Source: an uncultured Spongiibacteraceae bacterium (GTDB lineage Bacteria > Pseudomonadota > Gammaproteobacteria > Pseudomonadales > CAMLJR01). Taken from it: 16,022 nucleotides of DNA. The stretch lies in the NCBI GenBank assembly GCA_946480345.1, contig CAMLJR010000059.1:1-16022 (forward strand), given 5' to 3'. The notes beneath the pieces were generated by a model. The model saw only the letters and a list, made by a program, of their open reading frames with translations. It searched no databases and was not told the origin of the DNA. Shown here piece after piece: positions 1 through 8,518 of this stretch (position 1 is the first letter of the stretch; each line of letters begins with the position of its first letter). A program made the translations under genes and the position numbers.

Positions 1-600
1 GAATTGTTGTGGCGCGAATTTTATACGCATCTGCTGGCGCAATTTCCGCGTGTCAGTATGCAACGCGCGATGCGGCCCGATACCGAATTCATTGCGTGGC
101 GCGATGACGATCGCGATTTTCAGGCCTGGTGCGAAGGTAATACCGGTTTCCCGCTGGTCGATGCGGCGATGCGCCAACTGGTGCAGACCGGCTGGATGCA
201 TAATCGTTTGCGTATGATCACGGCAATGTTTCTTTGCAAATATCTATTGCTCGATTGGCGGCGCGGCGAGCGTTTTTTTATGCAGCATTTAATCGATGGC
301 GATCTCGCCGCCAACAATGGCGGTTGGCAGTGGAGCGCATCGACCGGCACCGATGCCGTGCCGTATTTTCGCTTGCTCAATCCGGTGCGGCAGATGGAAC
401 GTTTCGATCCTGATGCGCAATTCTGCAAACAATTTTTGCCGCAACTGAAAACGCTCGATTCGAAAATATTGCTACAACCTGGTCATCCGCAATTGTTGCA
501 GGCGGGTTATCCAGCCCCGATTGTCGATTTGAAATTTGCCCGCGAGCGCGCGCTAAATGCGTTTAAATCGCGGGTGCTATCGAGTGGCGGACCGGCGTGA
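1..600 (+). CDS. phrB: Deoxyribodipyrimidine photolyase, C-terminal part (5' end outside window)
   Basis: This enzyme uses blue light and a reduced FAD to split cyclobutane pyrimidine dimers in DNA. The frame is open from base 1, so only the last 199 residues are seen; the family is about 470 residues long. The visible part is the helical FAD-binding and DNA-binding domain. It holds the family signatures TGFPLVDAAMRQL (residues 48-60 of the fragment), TGWMHNRLRMIT (63-74) and DGDLAANNGGWQW (99-111). Tryptophans at fragment positions 33, 86 and 109 are spaced 53 and 23 apart. That matches W306, W359 and W382 of E. coli PhrB as I recall them, so the electron-transfer chain for photoreduction looks intact. 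The C-terminus (YPAPIVDLKFARERAL) is typical and ends normally with TGA. A (6-4) photolyase is unlikely given these motifs. The next gene starts 86 bases downstream on the same strand. Confidence 0.95.
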   Translation, partial: ELLWREFYTHLLAQFPRVSMQRAMRPDTEFIAWRDDDRDFQAWCEGNTGFPLVDAAMRQLVQTGWMHNRLRMITAMFLCKYLLLDWRRGERFFMQHLIDGDLAANNGGWQWSASTGTDAVPYFRLLNPVRQMERFDPDAQFCKQFLPQLKTLDSKILLQPGHPQLLQAGYPAPIVDLKFARERALNAFKSRVLSSGGPA

Positions 601-617
601 TCGACTGATTCCGTGCG

Positions 618-679
618 ACAGGATTTTCTCGACATCTATCCTGTACTATTGGATCGCTTCCTCCGCAGAGGTACAGGAT
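618..679 (+). promoter_or_regulatory. Alternative hairpins in the leader of the response regulator gene
   Basis: The 7-mer ACAGGAT occurs at 618-624 and 673-679, and its complement ATCCTGT lies between them at 638-644. The middle copy can pair with the first (7 bp stem, 13-base loop) or with the last. The second pairing extends to 9 bp (638-646 with 671-679) and is helped by a small CCTC/GAGG stem at 660-663 and 668-671. The downstream arm contains the only purine-rich ribosome-binding candidate (AGGA, 675-678), which ends nine bases before the ATG at 687. The two pairings exclude each other. This could be a translational switch, or the repeats could be DNA operator half-sites. The repeats are seen; the function is inferred. 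Confidence 0.45.
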
Positions 680-686
680 TGCGCGC

Positions 687-2405
687 ATGGAAACTCCGCA
701 TCGCCAGTTAAAAATTCTCGTTGTCGACGACACCTATCTCACGCGCGAAGTGTTATGCGAGCACTTGCGCTTTCTCGATCACGATCCGATTCCAGCCGCC
801 GACGGCGAGCAGGCGATCAAGCGCTTTATCGAAAGCTCTCCCGATATCGTATTGATGGACATGGTGATGCCGGGCATGAACGGTATCGAAACCACGCAGG
901 CGATTCGACAATTGCCGAATGCGCATTGGGTGCCGATCATCATGCTCAGCGCACACAGTGACGAAGCGGAATTTTTAAATGCGCTGAACGGCGGCTGCGA
1001 CGATTACCTGGCGAAGCCAATTAAATTCCCGGTGCTGCAGGCGAAGATGAATGCGCTGCAACGAATTGCGGCAATGCAGCGAGAAATCGAGCGCTCACAA
1101 CGCGAGTTGCAGAAGTTTTATCAGCAGGCCGAACACGAGATGCAATTGACCAGGCACATCATGGAGCGCCTCGTGCGTCGCGATGACGGGCCCGATCAGC
1201 CCGAGAGCTGGTGCGTGGCCGCCGCCGGTGTCAGCGGCGATTTGCTGTTGCACGCGCAGGCCGAAAACGGGCTGCGTTACATCATGCTCGCCGATGCCAC
1301 CGGGCATGGTCTGGCTGCCGCTGTGACGTTGTTGCCGGTAGCGAATGTGTTTTATGCGATGACGGCTAAGGGTTTCAACGTCGCATCGATTGTTGCGGAA
1401 ATGAATCGGCAGGTCCGCACGTATTGTCCTATCGATCGTTTTGTCGCGCTGGCGCTGGTGGCAATCAACTCGCAGGACCAGGTCATCGAGATATGGAATG
1501 GCGGCATTCCACCGCTGTTGTTATTCGATAACCACGGCCATGAGCAGCGGCGTTTTAAATCGCGGCATCTACCGCTCGGCATTTTGGCGGCCGACGAGTT
1601 CAAAGCCAATATCGAATATTTTCATTATCAACAAGAGCTGCAACTTGTGATGTTTTCGGACGGCTTGATTGAAGCCGGCTTGCACGATCCGTTCGGTATT
1701 GAACGCACGATTGCCGCGTTATCGGCTGCACCGCCGGCGCAGCGTTTGCACGCATTGCAATTGGCATTCATGCAGCGAATGCAGGGAGCTGCACCGCATG
1801 ACGATATTTCATGCGCATTGGTTGAGTGTCCGCTCGCGGCAGTGCCGGCTCAAACCGGGCAACAGATCGGCATTGCGGAACACGCCGGAGACCAGGCGGC
1901 GGGCGGCGAAGATGTGCAGAGCGATTGGCAGCTCGATACGTTGTTATCGGCGGAACAATTAAAAAGCGTCGATCTGGTGCCGATGGTGATGGAGTGGGCG
2001 CATGCCATGGGTTTATCGCGTGCACATTCCGGCACCTTCTTTCTCGTAATTACCGAACTATTCGTGAACGCGCTCGAACACGGCTTGCTGAGTTTGTCGT
2101 CGGAGCGAAAACGCGACGCCGATGGCTTCGAGCGTTTCATCGAATTGCGCCGGCAGCGTTTGCAATCGTTACAGCGCGGCCAGATTCAGTTACAGCTCTC
2201 GTATCGACGCGAAGGCAGCCACGGCATCGTTCGCGTTTATCTGCGTGATACCGGTCCCGGCTTCGATACCCGTCGGTTGCCGGGCTATTCGCTCGCCGAT
2301 ACGCAAGCCCTCGCCGGACGCGGAATCGCCCTCGTGCGCGAGTTCTGTCGCAAGTTCGAATACAACCGGGCCGGTAATGCGGTGTACGCCGAGCTCGTCT
2401 GTTGA
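687..2405 (+). CDS. Response regulator with SpoIIE-type PP2C phosphatase and HATPase (RsbU/RsbW-like) domains
   Basis: A 572-residue soluble protein that joins three signalling modules. Residues 9-125 are a receiver domain with acidic pocket D14/D15, phospho-acceptor D58 (VLMDMVMPGMNG), S88 and K110. A coiled-coil linker (about 125-160) follows. Residues 175-381 are a PP2C-like SpoIIE phosphatase with metal-binding acidic residues in SGD (185), ADATGHG (D203), FSDG (D325) and HDD (372-373). Residues 425-572 are a GHKL ATPase like anti-sigma kinases, with N-box ELFVNALEH (N461), G1 box DTGPGF (521-526) and GRGIALV (544-550). In known relatives such as HsbR of Pseudomonas, the phosphatase and kinase act in opposite directions on a STAS anti-sigma antagonist to control a sigma factor or a diguanylate cyclase. 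No STAS gene or cognate histidine kinase is in the window. The ATG at 687 is preceded by ACAGGA. The gene follows photolyase on the same strand, but shared transcription is uncertain. Confidence 0.92.
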   Translation: METPHRQLKILVVDDTYLTREVLCEHLRFLDHDPIPAADGEQAIKRFIESSPDIVLMDMVMPGMNGIETTQAIRQLPNAHWVPIIMLSAHSDEAEFLNALNGGCDDYLAKPIKFPVLQAKMNALQRIAAMQREIERSQRELQKFYQQAEHEMQLTRHIMERLVRRDDGPDQPESWCVAAAGVSGDLLLHAQAENGLRYIMLADATGHGLAAAVTLLPVANVFYAMTAKGFNVASIVAEMNRQVRTYCPIDRFVALALVAINSQDQVIEIWNGGIPPLLLFDNHGHEQRRFKSRHLPLGILAADEFKANIEYFHYQQELQLVMFSDGLIEAGLHDPFGIERTIAALSAAPPAQRLHALQLAFMQRMQGAAPHDDISCALVECPLAAVPAQTGQQIGIAEHAGDQAAGGEDVQSDWQLDTLLSAEQLKSVDLVPMVMEWAHAMGLSRAHSGTFFLVITELFVNALEHGLLSLSSERKRDADGFERFIELRRQRLQSLQRGQIQLQLSYRREGSHGIVRVYLRDTGPGFDTRRLPGYSLADTQALAGRGIALVREFCRKFEYNRAGNAVYAELVC

Positions 2406-2437
2406 TTTGAAATTTGCCGCCATGATCCCCAGATAGG

Positions 2438-2479
2438 CAGTCAGCGCTTATTTATAGCCAGTCAGGTCGTATTTTTAGC
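2438..2479. repeat. 21-base tandem near-duplication upstream of lon
   Basis: Two adjacent 21-base units (2438-2458 and 2459-2479) match at 17 of 21 positions. Both begin CAGTCAG and both end in a T-rich stretch followed by TAGC. The start of a third unit (CAGCTAG) follows. They fill much of the 106-base gap between the response regulator gene and lon. The 21-base period is two helical turns, so the units could be a pair of protein-binding sites on one face of the DNA, or simply an old local duplication. No convincing -35/-10 pair was found here. Confidence 0.5.
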
Positions 2480-2511
2480 CAGCTAGCCCTTTCCAGCGGA
2501 TTACCTCATCC

Positions 2512-4929
2512 ATGACCGAACAAAATTCCGACGATTTCGAAGTCCTGTCATCCGATGCATCGATAGACGAAGCGCGCGAGGCCGCCAGCACGAGCCTGGT
2601 GTTGCCCGATGCGGTGCTGCCATCGACGTTGCAGCTGATTCCGGTGCCGGGGCGTCCGTTTTTTCCGGCACAGATCCAGCCGATCGTGCTGAATCTGAAA
2701 GCGTGGGGAACCACCCTCGAACGCGCTTCCAAAACCGAGCGGCCGGTGCTCGGACTGCTGTACTGCGGCGAGCAGGAGCCGACGCATATCGATCCGGACA
2801 AAGTGCCGAGTATCGGCTGCGCGGTGCGCCTGCATCGCGCGCAGCACGATGGCGAACACGCCCAGATTCTGGTGCAGGGTTTAAAGCGCTTTCGCATTCG
2901 GCGCTGGATCACCAAAGAGCCGCCTTATATGGTCGAGGTCGATTATCCGGACAATGCCGGCGATAGCGACAGCGATGAAGTGCGCGCGTATGCGATGGCG
3001 TTGATCAATACGATCAAGGAATTGCTGCCGCTGAATCCGCTGTACAGCGAGGAGCTCAAACAGTACCTCATGCATTTCAGTCCGAATGAGCCGGCGTTGC
3101 TCACCGATTTCGCGGCCGCGATTACCACGGCAAAAGCCACTGATTTGCAGGATGTCCTCGAAACGCAGCCGTTGTTGCGGCGCATGGAAAAAGTATTGCT
3201 GTTACTGCGCAAGGAAAAAGAACTCGCGCAGATGCAGAGCCAGATCAGCGCGCAGGTAAATGAAAATATTCAGGAGCGTCAGCGCGAATTCTTTCTGCGC
3301 GAACAATTGAAAGTCATTCAGCAGGAATTGGGTTTATCGAAAGACGATCGCACCGCCGATGCGGAGGAATTCAGCCAGCGGCTCGAAGGCAAAACAGTGC
3401 CACCGGCCGCGCAGAAAAAAATAGACGAAGAACTGAAGAAATTATCGGTGTTGGAAACTGGCTCGCCCGAATATGCGGTCACGCGCAATTATCTCGATTG
3501 GGCGACAAGCATGCCCTGGGGCGTGTATTCGGAAGACAAGCTCGAACTGACGCACGCACGCAAAGTGCTCGATCAACATCACGACGGCCTCGATGACGTC
3601 AAACAACGCATTATCGAATTTCTCGCGGTGGCAAAATTCAAAGGCGAAGTGTCGGGCTCGATCATTCTGCTGGTCGGCCCGCCGGGCGTGGGTAAAACAT
3701 CGATCGGCCGCAGCATAGCGGATGCGTTAGGACGAAAATTCTATCGTTTCAGTTTGGGCGGTATGCGCGATGAGGCGGAAATCAAAGGCCATCGCCGCAC
3801 ATATATCGGCGCGATGCCGGGCAAACTGGTGCAGGCATTGAAAGAAGTCGAAGTCGCGAATCCGGTCATCATGCTCGATGAAATCGACAAAATCGGCGCG
3901 TCGTATCAGGGCGATCCGGCGTCGGCGTTGCTCGAAGTGCTCGATCCCGAACAGAACGTCGATTTTCTCGATCACTATCTCGATCTGCGGCTCGACTTAT
4001 CGAAGACATTATTCGTCTGCACGGCGAATCAGCTCGATACGATTCCGGGGCCGCTGCTCGATCGGATGGAAGTCATTCGTCTGGCCGGTTACATCACCGA
4101 AGAAAAACTCGCGATTGCCAAACATCATTTGTGGCCGCGCTTGCTGCAGCGTTCCGGTATCGCGAAAACACGATTGAAAATTGCCGACACCGCCTTGCGT
4201 GCGGTGATCGAAGGTTACGCGCGCGAAGCCGGGGTGCGTAATCTCGAAAAACAACTCGGGCGTATCGTGCGGAAAGCGGCGGTGCGTTTACTCGACGATT
4301 CAAAACTGAATTTGCGCATCGGCAAAACCGAAGTCGCCGAATTGCTCGGCATGCCGTTTTTCCGCCAGGAAAATCCGAAGCGTGGCGTCGGTGTCGTCAC
4401 CGGTCTGGCGTGGACATCGATGGGCGGCGCGACATTGCCGGTCGAATGCACGCGCGTGCATACGTTGAATCGCGGTTTCAAGTTGACCGGAAAATTAGGC
4501 GAGGTGATGAAAGAATCGGCCGAGATCGCGTACAGCTTTGCGATGTCGAATCTTTCTCGATATGGCGTTACCGAAAAATTCTTCGATGAATCGATGGTGC
4601 ATTTGCATGTGCCGGAAGGTGCGACGCCGAAGGATGGCCCGAGCGCAGGCGTCACGATGGCGACGGCATTGTTATCGCTCGCACGCGGTCAGCGGCCGCA
4701 GCGCGCGCTGGCGATGACCGGTGAATTGACGTTAACCGGCGAAGTACTTGCAGTGGGCGGCATCCGCGAAAAAGTGATTGCGGCGAAACGCGCCGGTATT
4801 CGCGAGTTGATTTTGCCCGAGCCGAACCGGCGCGATTACGAGGAGCTGCCCGATTACATCCGCGCGAATTTACGCGTGAATTTCGCTGCGCACTATGACG
4901 ATGTGTTCGCGATCGTGTTCAAGCGTTAG
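2512..4929 (+). CDS. Lon-family ATP-dependent serine protease, probably a second Lon (AsrA-like)
   Basis: An 805-residue cytosolic AAA+ protease that unfolds and degrades damaged or regulatory proteins. Residues 1-35 are an acidic, poorly conserved N-terminal extension. The LAN substrate-recognition domain (about 38-235) and a long coiled coil (235-280) follow. The AAA+ module has Walker A GPPGVGKTS (389-397), Walker B IMLDEID (453-459) and sensor-2 REAGVRNLE (571-579). The protease domain has the Ser-Lys dyad at S711 (PKDGPSAG) and K754 (REKVIAAK). Their 43-residue spacing is the same as in E. coli Lon (S679/K722). All catalytic elements are intact. Housekeeping lon normally sits beside clpX and hupB; this copy does not, and its LAN start (PVPGRPFFPAQIQPIVL) resembles the second Lon of Pseudomonas as I recall it. 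The paralogue call is inference, so no symbol is given. The ATG at 2512 has only a weak GCGGA upstream. Confidence 0.95.
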   Translation: MTEQNSDDFEVLSSDASIDEAREAASTSLVLPDAVLPSTLQLIPVPGRPFFPAQIQPIVLNLKAWGTTLERASKTERPVLGLLYCGEQEPTHIDPDKVPSIGCAVRLHRAQHDGEHAQILVQGLKRFRIRRWITKEPPYMVEVDYPDNAGDSDSDEVRAYAMALINTIKELLPLNPLYSEELKQYLMHFSPNEPALLTDFAAAITTAKATDLQDVLETQPLLRRMEKVLLLLRKEKELAQMQSQISAQVNENIQERQREFFLREQLKVIQQELGLSKDDRTADAEEFSQRLEGKTVPPAAQKKIDEELKKLSVLETGSPEYAVTRNYLDWATSMPWGVYSEDKLELTHARKVLDQHHDGLDDVKQRIIEFLAVAKFKGEVSGSIILLVGPPGVGKTSIGRSIADALGRKFYRFSLGGMRDEAEIKGHRRTYIGAMPGKLVQALKEVEVANPVIMLDEIDKIGASYQGDPASALLEVLDPEQNVDFLDHYLDLRLDLSKTLFVCTANQLDTIPGPLLDRMEVIRLAGYITEEKLAIAKHHLWPRLLQRSGIAKTRLKIADTALRAVIEGYAREAGVRNLEKQLGRIVRKAAVRLLDDSKLNLRIGKTEVAELLGMPFFRQENPKRGVGVVTGLAWTSMGGATLPVECTRVHTLNRGFKLTGKLGEVMKESAEIAYSFAMSNLSRYGVTEKFFDESMVHLHVPEGATPKDGPSAGVTMATALLSLARGQRPQRALAMTGELTLTGEVLAVGGIREKVIAAKRAGIRELILPEPNRRDYEELPDYIRANLRVNFAAHYDDVFAIVFKR

Positions 4930-4945
4930 GTGGCGTCCAACGCTT
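4921..4945. terminator. Hairpin shared by the converging ends of the lon-like and GGDEF-EAL genes
   Basis: AAGCGTT (4921-4927) and its complement AACGCTT (4939-4945) flank 11 bases. A further GG/CC pair inside, with one bulged A, gives about 9 bp of stem and a 6-base loop. The structure covers the stop codon of the lon-like gene (4927-4929) and part of the opposing stop codon (4944-4946), so it can form in both transcripts. There is no T-run on either side, so it is not a classical intrinsic terminator. It may block read-through or protect 3' ends. Confidence 0.45.
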
Positions 4946-7900
4946 ACTCGATCACACTCAGGAAATCTTCGGAATCGTCGGGATTTTCCGGAGGCGGTGG
5001 AAATGTCTCCGCCAGCAGGGCGAGGTAATCGTTCACCGGTTGCGGCTGCGCGAGGAAAAATCCCTGAAAGCGATGGCATTGGCGTTCGGCCAGAAATTCG
5101 AATTGCCCGGCGGTCTCCACCCCTTCGGCCACGACTTCCAATTGCAGGTGGCGCGTTACGGCGAGAATCGCTTCAACCAGTGCGACATCGTTGGCGTCAT
5201 GCGGTAAATCGTTGACGAATTCGCGATCGATTTTAAGTTCGTGCAACGGCAATCGTTTCAAATACGCCAATGACGAATGCCCGGTACCGAAATCGTCGAT
5301 CGATAAACGAATGCCGAGCTTCTTCAACGCGATCATCTTAGTGCGCGCATCTTCGAAATCGGCCATCACGCTGCCTTCGGTAATTTCGATAATCAGGCGA
5401 CCCGCATCGGCGCCGTGCTCCCACAAAATATCGCGGACACGATCGACGAAATCCGCTTCCTGAAATTGGCGTGGGCTGACGTTGACGGAAATCGATAATT
5501 CGTAACCCTGCAATTCACTGCGGTGAATAATTTTGGCTACCTCCGCCAACACCCATTCACCGAGTGGGACGATCAAGCCGGTCTGTTCGGCGAGAGGAAT
5601 AAATTCCATCGGCGATACGAATTGATTTTCACTGCGCTGCCAGCGCAGCAGGGCTTCACTGCCGATAATGACTTGCTGCGCATCGTATTGCGGCTGCAAA
5701 TAGAGTTCGAAGCCATCGTGTTGCAGTGCATGGCGAAAATCGTGTTCGAGGGCGATACGGCGATCGGCGGCATCGCGCATTTCCGGTGCGTAAAACCGGA
5801 ACGCGTTGCGTTGCTCGGCTTTGACGCGGTACATCGCAAAGTCGGCCTGCTTCATCAGATCGTCCGCGCTTTCGTCGCCTTTCGGGAACAGCGTGATACC
5901 GATACTGGCGGTGGCGATGTGTTCGAAACCGCTCTGCAATATGTACGGTACTGCCAGCGCGCTGCGCAATTTCTGCGCGAGAACCGACACGGCACGGGAG
6001 GCTTCATCGGCATTGCTGTCTATGTTTTGTAACAGCACGACGAACTCGTCGCCGCCCAGGCGCGCCACCGAATCCTCTTCGCGTAATTGCTGGCGTAAGC
6101 GTGTGGCAATTTGCTGGAGCAACTCGTCGCCGGCGGAGTGACCGCGGGCGTCGTTCAATTGTTTGAAGTTATCCAGATCGATATAGATCAGCGCACCGAT
6201 CTGACCGCTGCGGCGCGCCGTGGCTAGCGCGGTCTGTAGGCGATCGCCAAATAACCGGCGATTCGGCAAACCGGTCAGCACGTCGAACAGAGCGAGCCGC
6301 TCGACTTCCGCTTCGGCGAGTTTACGTTCGGTAATGTCCTCGGCCAGACCGATGAACAGCGTGATATCGCCGGCTTCGTTGCACACCACGGTGGTCGTGA
6401 CGTTACACCAGATTTCCTGACCGCCTTTACGGATGTAGCGGCGTTCGACCTGATAGTGATCTGCCTCGCGATTGACCAAGCGTTGAATATCGGCATCGAC
6501 CTGTTCGAGGTCTTCCGGCGGAACAAAAATTTTGAATTGGCTGCTGACCAGCTCCTCGTGGGAATAGCCAACGATGTCGAGATATTTCTGATTCACCTGC
6601 ATGGAGGAGCCGTCGGCGGTGGTCAATACCACGCCAATCGCGTTCTGCTCGAACAGCGATCGCAAACGTTGCTCGCTGGTGAATAAATCGCGTGCGTCGC
6701 GGTGCCGCTGGACCACGATGGCCGTAAGCCATGCAATCGTTTCGAGCAGCTCGCGATCCTGCGCGTTGGGCTCGCACGGATGATCGAAATAGAGCGTCGC
6801 AACGCCGAGCAATTGGCCGTCATTACTACTGCACGGCATGGCCCACGCGGCACGTTGCCATGTTTCCGTGGAAACTCCCGGATGCGTCGCCCAACGCGGA
6901 TCGAGTGCGGTATCGCTGGAAATCACCATTTCGCGGCGTGCGGCAGCGGTCGGCGTGCTTGCCATGCCGTCCGCAATGGGTATTGGCTGGGCGGGGTCGG
7001 GGGTCCATTGCGGCAGGTGTGGTCCGGCGGCAAAAAATAACGCGTTCTTGTCGTTATCGGCAGTAAAGATGGCGCAGCGCGAATCCGGCCACAGTTCGTC
7101 GGCGAGCAGCGCGATCTGCTCAAGTAGTTCCGGCAGTGGCGTGCCGAGCGTCAGGGCGCGTAACACGCTCGATTGACCGTGAATCTGAGCCTCGATGCGT
7201 TTGCGCTCGGAGATATCCTCGAACACCGCAAAAAAGAGTCGAGGCTCGTCGCCATCTCCCCGCAGCATCGACATGGTCAGGCTCGCCCATATCGTGCTGC
7301 CATCCTTGCGGATGTAGCGCTTCTGCTGATGCGCGTTCTGGATATCGCCGCGCACCAGCTGCGCCGTCAATTCTTCGGTGAGTTGCATTTCGTCCGGCAG
7401 CGAAATTGCACTGAGCGTCGGGTAGGGGAGTTCATCCTCGGGATAGCCGAGCATGTCGCACAGCTTCTGATTGACGCGCCGTTCGCCGGTCACGGTATCG
7501 CGCATCATCAATCCGATGGCGGCCTGTTCGAACATCGCGCGAAACTGCGCCTCGCTTCGAGTCAGTCGCTGGAATGCCTGTGTGATCGCGGCCCGGCCCG
7601 CACCCATGCCGAGCATGGAAAGCGCGAGCGCAGTGAGAAACAGCTGCAAGAACGAATAGGTCGAGCGCGCGTCGCCCGGCATTAAACCGGAATACGCCGC
7701 CAGTAAAGTAATCAGCGCCTGCAGCATCGTCATTGATGCGACCACGCCGAAGTTGTAACGCAATGCCATCGCGAGAATGAACGGCATCGCTTGCATGGCG
7801 AGCGGTGTGCTCCAGGGCAGGCGTTTCACCCCGAACAAATACCAGCACATCCCGATGACCAGCAGATTGAGCGCGGCGACTTCAATCCACTGCCGCCGCG

Positions 7901-8471
7901 TCAGTGCGCGCCAGTCGCGCCAGCACACGAGAGGCGGTGCGACCAGACAAATGCCGAGCATGGTCGCGCCGTACCAGTTCAAAGTCAGATTCGGCAGTGG
8001 TGTCGGGCTCGAAAAATATCCGAGCGCGGCAGGGATAACCCACATCAGCGTGCTGAGGCCGGCGGCGATCGTGCCGCAGTACAGCGTGAATAATCCCACG
8101 GCACGCGGGCTGCCGAATAAATCCTGAACTCCGCTGCGCTGCAGCCAATAAATGGAAAGGTGCACGGGCAGAACGATGGTGGTGGCGCCCCAGATACCAT
8201 GCCAGATACTTCCACCAAAATAACTGGTGTGCAGAACGGCGCCGATAATCGTTGCCAGCGTGCCGATGCGTCCAAAGCACCAGATGGCGGCGAACGCGAC
8301 ACCGCCGGGCAGCCATACGGCAATTACTATCCGGTCATCGACTGCCGGCGAAAACGATAAACCCAATGCTGCGGCAGCCAAATACACCGCTACCACCCCC
8401 AGGATGATGGCGAAAGCGGGGATCGACGATTTTTCGGCTATTGAGCGATGGGGTTCGGCTCGATCGGGCAA
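4944..8471 (-). CDS. MASE1-PAS-GAF-PAS-GGDEF-EAL cyclic-di-GMP turnover protein
   Basis: A 1175-residue inner-membrane sensor that can make and break cyclic-di-GMP. Residues 17-298 are a MASE1-type sensor with about eight hydrophobic helices. PAS domains lie at about 303-425 (FEDISERKR at its end) and 600-715 (AEDITERKL). A GAF-like domain (about 435-590) lies between them. The GGDEF domain (725-890) keeps the active motif GGDEF at 806-810 and an inhibitory RxxD site at 797-800. The EAL domain (905-1150) keeps EALLR (939-943), N997, E1029, DDFGTG (1059-1064), K1080 and E1116. All catalytic residues I can place are present, so both activities are possible. The C-terminal tail is acidic (PPPPENPDDSEDF). 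The frame opens at a TTG (8469-8471) after an in-frame stop, with AGGTG about eight bases upstream. No ATG lies before the first membrane segment, so TTG is the likely start. It converges on the lon-like gene with 14 bases between them. Confidence 0.93.
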   Translation of the reverse strand: MPDRAEPHRSIAEKSSIPAFAIILGVVAVYLAAAALGLSFSPAVDDRIVIAVWLPGGVAFAAIWCFGRIGTLATIIGAVLHTSYFGGSIWHGIWGATTIVLPVHLSIYWLQRSGVQDLFGSPRAVGLFTLYCGTIAAGLSTLMWVIPAALGYFSSPTPLPNLTLNWYGATMLGICLVAPPLVCWRDWRALTRRQWIEVAALNLLVIGMCWYLFGVKRLPWSTPLAMQAMPFILAMALRYNFGVVASMTMLQALITLLAAYSGLMPGDARSTYSFLQLFLTALALSMLGMGAGRAAITQAFQRLTRSEAQFRAMFEQAAIGLMMRDTVTGERRVNQKLCDMLGYPEDELPYPTLSAISLPDEMQLTEELTAQLVRGDIQNAHQQKRYIRKDGSTIWASLTMSMLRGDGDEPRLFFAVFEDISERKRIEAQIHGQSSVLRALTLGTPLPELLEQIALLADELWPDSRCAIFTADNDKNALFFAAGPHLPQWTPDPAQPIPIADGMASTPTAAARREMVISSDTALDPRWATHPGVSTETWQRAAWAMPCSSNDGQLLGVATLYFDHPCEPNAQDRELLETIAWLTAIVVQRHRDARDLFTSEQRLRSLFEQNAIGVVLTTADGSSMQVNQKYLDIVGYSHEELVSSQFKIFVPPEDLEQVDADIQRLVNREADHYQVERRYIRKGGQEIWCNVTTTVVCNEAGDITLFIGLAEDITERKLAEAEVERLALFDVLTGLPNRRLFGDRLQTALATARRSGQIGALIYIDLDNFKQLNDARGHSAGDELLQQIATRLRQQLREEDSVARLGGDEFVVLLQNIDSNADEASRAVSVLAQKLRSALAVPYILQSGFEHIATASIGITLFPKGDESADDLMKQADFAMYRVKAEQRNAFRFYAPEMRDAADRRIALEHDFRHALQHDGFELYLQPQYDAQQVIIGSEALLRWQRSENQFVSPMEFIPLAEQTGLIVPLGEWVLAEVAKIIHRSELQGYELSISVNVSPRQFQEADFVDRVRDILWEHGADAGRLIIEITEGSVMADFEDARTKMIALKKLGIRLSIDDFGTGHSSLAYLKRLPLHELKIDREFVNDLPHDANDVALVEAILAVTRHLQLEVVAEGVETAGQFEFLAERQCHRFQGFFLAQPQPVNDYLALLAETFPPPPENPDDSEDFLSVIE

Positions 8472-8518
8472 CTTCGGTACACCTGTTATGAATCACCAAC
8501 TGAAACCGGGCTGAAATG

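Noticed and set aside
1826..2248. Overlapping 140-codon plus-strand frame inside the response regulator gene
   Set aside because: It is Arg-rich, lacks a ribosome site, and overlaps a well-supported phosphatase/kinase coding region.
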